Shown: positions 57,094 to 64,000 of the stretch, piece by piece | How the letters are laid out: each line of letters starts with the position of its first letter | Numbering within the stretch: the stretch's first letter is position 1 | Origin: Melioribacteraceae bacterium | Lineage (GTDB): Bacteria > Bacteroidota > Ignavibacteria > Ignavibacteriales > Melioribacteraceae | Assembly (NCBI GenBank): GCA_023230485.1 | Contig: JALNXG010000001.1 | Location: forward strand, 116,694-180,693 | DNA: 64,000 bases | Direction of reading: 5' to 3' | Made by a program: the position numbers and the translations under genes | Notes under the pieces: generated by a model | Told to the model about the DNA's origin: nothing | Database searches by the model: none | The model's input: the letters and a program-made list of their open reading frames with translations, nothing else

Positions 57094-58386
57094 ATGAATC
57101 ACTTAATGAAAGATGAAGAAGCGTACAAGATTGCCCAATTGGAATTAAATAGGCAGGAAGATCATTTAGAGCTAATTGCGTCCGAAAATTTTGTTAGTCT
57201 TGCAGTCTTAGAAGCAGCAGGTTCTGTATTAACAAACAAATATGCAGAAGGATATCCGGGTAAAAGATATTATGGCGGTTGCGAGTTTGTTGATTTAGCA
57301 GAAGATTTGGCAAAAGATAGGCTTAAAGAATTGTTTGGGGCAGAGTATGTAAACGTTCAGCCTCATAGCGGTTCTCAAGCTAATATGGCTGTTTATATGG
57401 CATTAATTAAACCGGGAGATACAATTCTTGGTTTGAGTTTGGATCACGGAGGACATTTAACTCATGGTTCTCCTGTTAATTTCTCGGGTCAGATTTATAG
57501 ATCAGTCGGATATACTCTTTCAAAAGAAACAAAACTATTAGATTATAATTTAATAGAAGAATTAGCTGTAAAAGAGAAACCAAAAATTATTGTTGCGGGT
57601 GGAAGTGCTTATTCAAGAGATTGGGATTATTCAAAGTTTAGAGAAATAGCTGATAAAGTTGGTGCTTTTTTAATGTGCGATATGGCTCATCCCGCCGGAC
57701 TTATTGCTAAGGGATTATTAACTAATCCACTTCACTATTGCGATATAGTTACATCCACAACACATAAAACGCTACGCGGACCTAGGGGCGGAATAATTCT
57801 GATTGGAAAAGATGGCGAAAATCGTCTTGGGATTAAAACAATGAAAGGTGATAGACTTAAATTGATGTCCGAGATGATTGATTCGACCGTTATGCCGGGT
57901 ATTCAAGGCGGTCCTTTAATGCATGTTATTCTTGGAAAGGCTGTTGCATTTGGCGAAGCTCTCACAGATTCATTTGGTGATTATGCTAAACAGGTAATTA
58001 AAAATGCAAAAGCACTTTCCACTGAATTAATAAATCTTGGCTATGATATTAGTTCAGGAGGTACGGATAATCATCTTATGTTAGTTGATATGACTAATAA
58101 GGGATTAAGCGGTAAAAAAGCCGAAAATGCACTCGGTGCTGCTGGTATTACTGTAAATAAGAATATGATTCCTTTTGATACAAAGAGTCCTTTTGTTACA
58201 AGTGGTATAAGAATTGGCACTCCTGCAGTTACTACAAGAAAAATGAAAGAAAATGAAATGAAGCAAATTGCTCAATTCATAGATAAAGCAATAAATAATT
58301 CCGAAAACGAAGAAGTATTAAAACAAATTAAAAATGATGTAAAGAATCTTTGTTCAAATTTTCCACTTTATCCCGAGTTAAGATAA
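57094..58386 (+). CDS. glyA: Serine hydroxymethyltransferase
   Basis: 430 residues from ATG 57094, after an AGAGGA site. The longer frame from 57049 lies inside the TPR gene and is rejected. Motifs: [63 protein letters not shown], the PLP lysine region [14 protein letters not shown], and [21 protein letters not shown]. It exchanges serine and glycine with one-carbon transfer to folate, which links to the formiminotransferase genes upstream. About 15 bases separate it from the TPR stop. Confidence 0.97.
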   Translation: MNHLMKDEEAYKIAQLELNRQEDHLELIASENFVSLAVLEAAGSVLTNKYAEGYPGKRYYGGCEFVDLAEDLAKDRLKELFGAEYVNVQPHSGSQANMAVYMALIKPGDTILGLSLDHGGHLTHGSPVNFSGQIYRSVGYTLSKETKLLDYNLIEELAVKEKPKIIVAGGSAYSRDWDYSKFREIADKVGAFLMCDMAHPAGLIAKGLLTNPLHYCDIVTSTTHKTLRGPRGGIILIGKDGENRLGIKTMKGDRLKLMSEMIDSTVMPGIQGGPLMHVILGKAVAFGEALTDSFGDYAKQVIKNAKALSTELINLGYDISSGGTDNHLMLVDMTNKGLSGKKAENALGAAGITVNKNMIPFDTKSPFVTSGIRIGTPAVTTRKMKENEMKQIAQFIDKAINNSENEEVLKQIKNDVKNLCSNFPLYPELR

Positions 58387-58392
58387 GAAACA

Positions 58393-59121
58393 ATGAGTTC
58401 TGAAAAACTAGAAGTTGAAATGACTTTTCTCGAGCATCTCGAGGATCTTAGATGGAGATTGATCTATTCTTTTTTAGGAATATTGATTGGAACTATTATA
58501 GCATGGATATTTATTGATTTTCTTGTTGACGGATTATTACTCCGTCCTGCTAGAGAAGCCAAAATAAATCTTCAGAACTTAAAACCATTCGGACAGCTAT
58601 TTCTATATTTCCAAGTAGCAATAGCTGCCGGTTTAATATTAAGTATACCAAATGTTTTCTATCAGTTATGGAATTTCATTTCTCCTGCATTAAAATCAAA
58701 TGAAAAAAAATATGTAACCACAATTGTAGTCTTTTCTACTTTCTGTTTTATCGTAGGAATTGTCTTTGCATATTTTGTAATGCTTCCCTTAACACTTCAA
58801 TTTGCCGCACAATTTGGTTCTTCAACAATTGAAAATAATTTCGCAGTTGACGAATATATGTCGATCATAATGAGTGTTTTATTGGGAGCGGGGTTAGTAT
58901 TTGAGCTTCCAATGCTATCTTTCTTTCTCTCTAAGATTGGAATTCTTACTCCAAAATTAATGAGAAAATATAGAAGACATTCAATTGTAGTAATATTTGT
59001 TGCCTCCGCAATTTTAACTCCCGGCACCGATCCCGTTTCACAGCTTCTTCTAGCAATCCCTTTGTTTATTTTGTACGAAATAAGTATATTCGTTTCAAAA
59101 TTATCACAGAAGAATGCTTGA
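58393..59121 (+). CDS. tatC: Sec-independent protein translocase TatC
   Basis: 242 residues with six hydrophobic helices. MTFLEHLEDLRWRLIYSF is the conserved TatC N-terminus. Main subunit of the Tat receptor for folded, twin-arginine proteins. ActB at the end of the window carries such a signal (RRKFIA). TatA/B not in the window. It overlaps the next gene by four bases. Confidence 0.96.
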   Translation: MSSEKLEVEMTFLEHLEDLRWRLIYSFLGILIGTIIAWIFIDFLVDGLLLRPAREAKINLQNLKPFGQLFLYFQVAIAAGLILSIPNVFYQLWNFISPALKSNEKKYVTTIVVFSTFCFIVGIVFAYFVMLPLTLQFAAQFGSSTIENNFAVDEYMSIIMSVLLGAGLVFELPMLSFFLSKIGILTPKLMRKYRRHSIVVIFVASAILTPGTDPVSQLLLAIPLFILYEISIFVSKLSQKNA

Positions 59122-60098
59122 TTAAAAAAAATCTTTCCGAAATTATCTTTCCAATTACTAAAGAGTTGGATGATTTCTCTATTGCATTTAAAAAATCAAT
59201 GAGGACAAAAGTAGGTCTTCTTGATTTGGTAACACGTTATATTTTAATGCAGAAGGGGAAAAGAATCCGTCCTGCATTAGTAATTCTTACTGGGAAAGCT
59301 TGTGGTGAAGTAAATGAACGCACATTTAGAGGTGCGACATTAGTAGAATTATTACACACTGCCACCTTAGTGCATGATGACGTAGTTGATAGTGCTGAAA
59401 CCAGACGTGGATTCCCTTCAATTAATGCAGTATGGAAAAACAAAGTTGCCGTTTTGATGGGAGATTATCTTTTAGCTAGGGGATTAATGCTTTCAGTAGA
59501 AGGAAATGATTTTGATTTCTTAAAAGTAATTACAAATTCCGTCAAAAGAATGTCGGAGGGAGAATTGCTTCAAATAAGTAAGACCCGCAAACTAAATAAT
59601 GATGAAGCTACTTATTTCAAAATAATTTCAGATAAAACGGCATCACTTTTATCTACCTGCTGTGAAATTGGTGCTAGATCTACAACCAGCGATGAAAATA
59701 AAATTAATGATATGAAAGATTATGGTGAAAATCTTGGGATTGCATTTCAGATTAAAGATGATATACTTGATTATGTAGGGAAATCATTCATTACCGGCAA
59801 ACCACTTGGTGGTGATATAAAAGAAAAAAAGCTTACACTTCCACTAATATTTGCCTTAAATAATTCAGATAATTCAGAGAAAAAAAGAATTATCAAACTA
59901 GTAAAGAACGGCAAAAACAAAAAAAATATAAATGAGGTTATTGATTTTGTAAAAAGAAAAGGGGGAATTGATTATTCCGAGAAGGTTGCTTGGGAGTATT
60001 CTCAAAAAGCAATAACTAAATTAGAAAATCTCCCTGATTCAGATTCAAAAAAAGCTCTTATTGAATTAGTAAATTATGTTTTAGAAAGAAAAAAGTAA
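59118..60098 (+). CDS. Polyprenyl (trans-isoprenyl) diphosphate synthase
   Basis: 326 residues from TTG 59118, inside the end of tatC. First Asp-rich motif in TATLVHDDVVDSAETRRGFPSINAVW (DDxxD-type), second FQIKDDILDYVG; LVELLHTATLVHDD and GKPLGGDIKEKKLTLPLI are typical of octaprenyl and other long-chain E-type synthases. The length and motifs fit a quinone side-chain synthase. The chain length cannot be read from the sequence. Confidence 0.92.
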   Translation: MIKKNLSEIIFPITKELDDFSIAFKKSMRTKVGLLDLVTRYILMQKGKRIRPALVILTGKACGEVNERTFRGATLVELLHTATLVHDDVVDSAETRRGFPSINAVWKNKVAVLMGDYLLARGLMLSVEGNDFDFLKVITNSVKRMSEGELLQISKTRKLNNDEATYFKIISDKTASLLSTCCEIGARSTTSDENKINDMKDYGENLGIAFQIKDDILDYVGKSFITGKPLGGDIKEKKLTLPLIFALNNSDNSEKKRIIKLVKNGKNKKNINEVIDFVKRKGGIDYSEKVAWEYSQKAITKLENLPDSDSKKALIELVNYVLERKK

Positions 60099-60252
60099 AC
60101 TTTTATTAATAAAAATTAGTTTGCTCAATTAGTTACTTTGTTATTATTAGTAGTTTTACTATTTTTTGTAGCTGTTTAAATATAATTGTATATCGTGTCC
60201 TTTTAAAAAACATTATCAATAAAAATTATAGTCTATAAGGTACAGGTTGTAA

Positions 60253-60822
60253 ATGAAAAAGACAGTCCTGGATTATACTCTTAAAATACGCCTACCACTA
60301 ACATTATTCGTAATTGCTGTTGCATTTGTAATTACTTTTTATGCATCTCGTGCAGAAAGAGATAGTGTCGGTTACACACCGGAACAACCAATAGCATTTT
60401 CGCATAAGCTTCATGCAGGTCAAATGGCTATTGATTGTCAATATTGTCATGTGGGTGTCTCAAAGGGAAGGCAGGCCACCATTCCTTCCGTGAATATCTG
60501 TATGAACTGCCATGCAGTCGCCCGTAAAGATAAACCGGAAATTATTAAATTAACGAAATATTATGAAGAGGGAACACCACTTCCTTGGAAACGCATTCAC
60601 AAAGTGCCTGATTATGCTTATTTCAATCACAGTGTACACGTAAATACAGGGATTGATTGTGCAAGCTGTCATGGCGATGTAACACAAATGGAGAAAGTGG
60701 GGCAGGTAAAAGCTTTTACTATGACTGCTTGTTTGGACTGTCATAGAAATCCACATGAAAATCTTCCATATCTCCAAAAGGTAAATAATGGTCCAGAAAA
60801 CTGTTTTGCTTGTCATAGATAA
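60253..60822 (+). CDS. actA: Pentaheme cytochrome c, alternative complex III subunit ActA
   Basis: 189 residues with five CxxCH heme motifs (CQYCH, CMNCH, CASCH, CLDCH and CFACH). An N-terminal membrane anchor lies at about residues 12-32, with the hemes on the outer side. ActA of ACIII has this pentaheme, single-anchor build, and ActB follows. It accepts electrons from the Fe-S subunit and passes them on to the monoheme ActE or a terminal oxidase. A 154-base AT-rich gap upstream probably holds the operon promoter. Confidence 0.93.
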   Translation: MKKTVLDYTLKIRLPLTLFVIAVAFVITFYASRAERDSVGYTPEQPIAFSHKLHAGQMAIDCQYCHVGVSKGRQATIPSVNICMNCHAVARKDKPEIIKLTKYYEEGTPLPWKRIHKVPDYAYFNHSVHVNTGIDCASCHGDVTQMEKVGQVKAFTMTACLDCHRNPHENLPYLQKVNNGPENCFACHR

Positions 60823-60833
60823 TTTGGTGAATA

Positions 60834-61004
60834 ATGAAAACAAATAGTCTTAATCGAAAATTATTTTTTGATAGAATAATAAAAAGCACTATTGGTCTTG
60901 GGGTTGTTTCGCTAGCACCTACAAACTTTATAAAAGCTATCAATCGAGAAATTAAAAAAATAAAAGTTAGCCCAAATCCATTAGCTGTAAAAAGAAATAA
61001 ATAG
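60834..61004 (+). CDS. Uncharacterised 56-residue protein between actA and actB
   Basis: A complete short ORF, 11 bases after actA and 8 bases before actB. Translation: basic and hydrophobic, starting MKTNSLNRKLFFDRIIKSTI with a weak central hydrophobic stretch (GLGVVSLAPT, residues 21-30) and a Lys-rich end. The hydrophobic part is too short for a firm membrane helix; the RKLFFDRIIK start resembles a degenerate Tat-type signal. It has no cysteine and cannot bind heme or Fe-S. No known ACIII subunit matches. Real coding is supported by spacing, which is tight on both sides, and by the absence of any other reading. Confidence 0.6.
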   Translation: MKTNSLNRKLFFDRIIKSTIGLGVVSLAPTNFIKAINREIKKIKVSPNPLAVKRNK

Positions 61005-61012
61005 GGAATTAA

Positions 61013-64000
61013 ATGGACTCCAATTCAAATAATAAAAAGTTCTGGAAAAGTTTATCTGAATATAATAACGAACCGGAGATACTTAAGAATAAGAGGAATG
61101 AATTTTCAGAAGGTGTAACAGAGGATTTTGAACCATCTGAACTAAGTGGAATGTCTCGTCGGAAATTTATTGCAATTATGGGTGCTGCAACCGCAATAAC
61201 TGCAACTGCATGTTCGGATTATAGAGACAAAGGAGAAATAATCCCTTATAATAAAAGACCTGAAGAAGTTCTTCCCGGTACTGCTAATTATTATGCTTCG
61301 ACATGTACAGGATGTGAAAGTCTTTGTGGAATCCTCGTTAAAACTCGGGAAGGACGCCCAATTAAAATTGACGGAAATCCGGATCATCCTGTAAATAAAG
61401 GGAAAATCTGCGCTAAAGGTCAGGCAGAAGTAACTAATTTATATGATCCTACCAGAATTAAAGAACCATTGTTTAATAAAAGAAAAGCTAGCTGGGAACA
61501 GATTGATAATCAGTTAATTTCAGAATTTAAAAAAGCAAATGAAGAAGGATTAGAGATTGCATTGATTTCTGAACACCTATTCTCACCTACATTCAAAAAA
61601 TTATTAGATGAATTTAAAGCCAAATACCCTACGGCTAAAGAATATTATTATTCTGCATCCGATAATGGAAATAAATTAAATGCTTGGTATAAGAGTTTTG
61701 GCAATTATTCAATTCCTACTCCTAGATACGATAAAGCAGAATTAGTCCTTGCATTAGATGATGATTTCCTTGGCGTCGATGGCAATTCTATTGAGAATAC
61801 AAAAAATTATTCAAGGAAAAGAGACGCAATTGACAAAGTTAATTTCAATCGTCTTTATGTTATTGAAGGACGAATGAGCTTAACTGGAATGATGTCCGAC
61901 TATCGAATGAGATTACGTCCGGATGCACAATTAGAATTAGTGTGGACTTTAATTAATGAGCTGAAAAATAATGGTTCAATAGCTATCCCTGCTGAATTAT
62001 CCTCAAAAGTTTCAGGATACAACCTTACAAAATTTGTATCTATCTATAAAATAAACGAAAAAAAATTAAGAAGTTTATTAACAGATTTATCCAAGGCTAA
62101 AGGTAAATCGATTATCACTGTAGGTAAAAATTTAAGTGAATCAGTTCATATCTCAGTGAATTACTTAAATGAATTATTAAATAATTCGGGTAATTTCGAT
62201 AATAACAATTTCGATTTGGGTACATCTTACGCAAGTTATAAAGAACTTGAGAGTTTAGTATCTAAAATGGAATCGGGCAAAGTTGGAGTAGTTATTAATT
62301 TAGATGTAAATCCTTTATTCAATTTACCTGTAGATTTGGGCTTTGAAAAAGCGTACGAAAAAATCAAAACGACTGTGGCTTTTACCCAAGAAAATAATGA
62401 GACTAGTGAAAAATCTAAATATTTATTACCTATAAATCATTTCCTCGAATCATGGGGCGATTATCAGAATAAAGCTTATGTTATGAGTTTGCAGCAGCCG
62501 GTAATAAATCCATTATTTAATACTCGTCAAAAAGAAGCGATATTCTTGACATGGGTTAATGGGGATACCAAATCTTATAACGTCAATAGTTATCATAAAT
62601 ATTTATTAGAAAATTTTGATACTTCTATTTATAATAATTCATCTAAAATGACTGATAGTAAATCATTTTGGTATGGAAGTCTTCATGATGGAATTGTGGA
62701 ATTAAAAACCACGGTTAATAGCAAGGGTTCGTTTAATAATAATGCCCTCTCTTCAATTTCAGTGCCTTCTGAAAGGAGCAAGTACTGTGTATATCTTACT
62801 GAGAGCTATTTCTTAGGCGGAGGTAAATATGCAAATAATGGCTGGCTTCAAGAAACACCTCATCCAGTTACAAAAATTACTTGGGATAATTATGTCTCCG
62901 TATCTCCTGCAACAGCTAATCAGTTCGGAATTGAAAAAGATGATTTATTAGAAATATCAGTAAATAATAAAAAATTAAAAATTGCTGCTATTATTCAACC
63001 CGGGCTTGCAGATGATGTTCTTCATATTGAATTCGGCAATGGTAGGAAAGTAGTCGGTGATGTTGGATTAGAAAGTGGAGTTAATGCTTTTGAGTTGATT
63101 AGTAAAAATAATGGAGAATCTAATTTTGTACTTACTGGTGCTGAGTTTTCAAAAACGGGAGAGTCTTATAAATTAGCATCTACTCAGGAGCATCATTCGT
63201 TGGATGATACATTTGTAAAAGATTTTCATAAAGTAAGAAAAATTATACAAGAAGGAACGGTAAACGATTACATAAAAGAGCCCCATTTCTTACATGAAGA
63301 TAAGCATGAGATATTTAGTATTACAGATGAACATAAATATACTGAAGTAAAATGGGCAATGGCGATCGACTTAAATAAGTGTACTTCTTGTGGTGGATGT
63401 GTAACTGCATGTAACGTTGAAAATAATGTCCCTGTTGTTGGCAAAGATCAAGTATTATATGGCAGAGAAATGCAATGGATGAGGATTGATAGATATTATT
63501 CGGGAACACCCAATGATCCTGAAGTAAGTAATCAACCGATGCTTTGCCAACATTGTGATAATGCTCCATGTGAAAATGTATGCCCCGTTAATGCAACCAA
63601 TCATAGCCCTGATGGATTAAACCAGATGGCATACAATCGATGTGTGGGAACAAGGTATTGCGCAAATAACTGTCCTTATAAAGTGCGCCGATTCAACTAT
63701 TTTAATTTCCGCGATCATTTTGCCGATTCATATTATGAAAATGATTTAACTCCGTTAGGTAATAATCCTGAAGTAACAGTAAGAAGCCGCGGTGTAATGG
63801 AAAAATGTACTTTCTGCGTACAAAAAATTATGGATGCACGTCAATTGGCAATAAAAGAAGAGAGACCATTAAATGGTAATGACGTAGTTACTGCATGTCA
63901 GCAGGCTTGCCCGGCTGAGGCGATTGTTTTTGGAGATTCTAATGATCCTGATTCAAAAATATCAAAGTATCGAAAGCATAACTTAGCTTATCATGTTTTA
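61013..64000 (+). CDS. actB: Alternative complex III subunit ActB (molybdopterin oxidoreductase-like plus Fe-S domain), 3'-truncated
   Basis: Open to the window end (996 residues seen). Residues 47-67 hold a Tat signal (MSRRKFIAIMGAAT) ending in a lipobox-like TATAC with Cys67, so the protein may be exported and lipid-anchored. Residues 98-133 carry the C-x2-C-x3-C-x27-C set (Cys98, 101, 105, 133) of a molybdopterin-family [4Fe-4S] site. The molybdopterin-like domain runs to about 770. An Fe-S domain begins near 780 with Cys790 (CTSCGGCVTAC), then CQHCDNAPCENVCP, CVGTRYCANNCP, CTFC and CQQACP. Fused domains match ActB rather than separate QrcB/QrcC. In ACIII, ActB is the electron-transfer core next to ActA and the NrfD-like subunits, expected beyond the window. 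Confidence 0.9.
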   Translation, partial: MDSNSNNKKFWKSLSEYNNEPEILKNKRNEFSEGVTEDFEPSELSGMSRRKFIAIMGAATAITATACSDYRDKGEIIPYNKRPEEVLPGTANYYASTCTGCESLCGILVKTREGRPIKIDGNPDHPVNKGKICAKGQAEVTNLYDPTRIKEPLFNKRKASWEQIDNQLISEFKKANEEGLEIALISEHLFSPTFKKLLDEFKAKYPTAKEYYYSASDNGNKLNAWYKSFGNYSIPTPRYDKAELVLALDDDFLGVDGNSIENTKNYSRKRDAIDKVNFNRLYVIEGRMSLTGMMSDYRMRLRPDAQLELVWTLINELKNNGSIAIPAELSSKVSGYNLTKFVSIYKINEKKLRSLLTDLSKAKGKSIITVGKNLSESVHISVNYLNELLNNSGNFDNNNFDLGTSYASYKELESLVSKMESGKVGVVINLDVNPLFNLPVDLGFEKAYEKIKTTVAFTQENNETSEKSKYLLPINHFLESWGDYQNKAYVMSLQQPVINPLFNTRQKEAIFLTWVNGDTKSYNVNSYHKYLLENFDTSIYNNSSKMTDSKSFWYGSLHDGIVELKTTVNSKGSFNNNALSSISVPSERSKYCVYLTESYFLGGGKYANNGWLQETPHPVTKITWDNYVSVSPATANQFGIEKDDLLEISVNNKKLKIAAIIQPGLADDVLHIEFGNGRKVVGDVGLESGVNAFELISKNNGESNFVLTGAEFSKTGESYKLASTQEHHSLDDTFVKDFHKVRKIIQEGTVNDYIKEPHFLHEDKHEIFSITDEHKYTEVKWAMAIDLNKCTSCGGCVTACNVENNVPVVGKDQVLYGREMQWMRIDRYYSGTPNDPEVSNQPMLCQHCDNAPCENVCPVNATNHSPDGLNQMAYNRCVGTRYCANNCPYKVRRFNYFNFRDHFADSYYENDLTPLGNNPEVTVRSRGVMEKCTFCVQKIMDARQLAIKEERPLNGNDVVTACQQACPAEAIVFGDSNDPDSKISKYRKHNLAYHVL

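Overview
This is an AT-rich bacterial chromosome segment (about one third G+C by eye). It starts inside a glycoside hydrolase gene and ends inside a respiratory-complex gene. Gene content points to the Bacteroidota/Chlorobi (FCB) group, most likely the Ignavibacteria. The evidence is SprA, PorX and plug-protein genes of the type IX secretion system (T9SS), an alternative complex III (ACIII) locus, Bacteroidota-type outer-membrane proteins (DUF4270, DUF4097, LptD) and the order zapA - 6S-like RNA - rny. The lineage is inferred from gene content; no 16S rRNA gene is present. I see no phage, insertion sequence or CRISPR array. This is a core-genome region, tightly packed, with many 1-8 bp overlaps.

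Layout. 1-4.4 kb: C-terminus of a GH13 amylase-like enzyme, then the three-gene proton-translocating transhydrogenase pntAA-pntAB-pntB, closed by a 19-bp hairpin. 4.4-15.4 kb: a DUF4097 protein built of an 18-residue repeat, the T9SS plug protein, a Gfo/Idh/MocA oxidoreductase, an ROK sugar kinase, LptD, an SpmA/SpmB fusion, alanine dehydrogenase and a CoA-transferase. 15.4-29.5 kb: a PP1-like phosphatase, the giant T9SS translocon SprA, the PorX-type regulator, tsaE, tsaB, a DUF1573 protein and accD, then convergent cysteine desulfurase and birA. 29.5-34.2 kb: dnaK-hsp20, tRNA-Met(CAT), a type II NADH dehydrogenase, tRNA-Leu(TAA) and tRNA-Val(GAC). 34.2-43.2 kb: a translation and cell-division block, thrS-infC-rpmI-rplT, pheS-pheT, a coiled-coil gene, zapA, a 6S-like RNA and rny. 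43.2-51.2 kb: coaE, proline dehydrogenase, tsaD, mltG, an Ig-like lipoprotein, and on the minus strand hutI with split formiminotransferase and cyclodeaminase genes. 51.3-60.1 kb: glgA, gmhB, a DUF4270-type lipoprotein, an outer-membrane barrel, a TPR protein, glyA, tatC and a polyprenyl synthase. 60.2 kb to the end: a pentaheme cytochrome (ActA), an undescribed 56-residue ORF, and the start of the ActB iron-sulfur/molybdopterin-like protein.

How the genes fit together. Energy metabolism is represented by transhydrogenase, NDH-2 and ACIII. Envelope building is represented by LptD, SprA with its plug and regulator, MltG, TatC and several lipoproteins. Three of the four universal t6A-modification genes (tsaB, tsaD, tsaE) lie within 21 kb. 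Histidine, proline, alanine and glycine/serine catabolism genes suggest amino-acid use, and glgA, the GH13 enzyme and the ROK kinase suggest glycogen and glucan turnover.

The points most worth a second look are: the conserved cysteine set in the N-terminal half of ActB, the 56-residue ORF between actA and actB, the 6S-like RNA, non-AUG starts for infC and perhaps mltG, and long inverted repeats in the birA/dnaK intergenic region.
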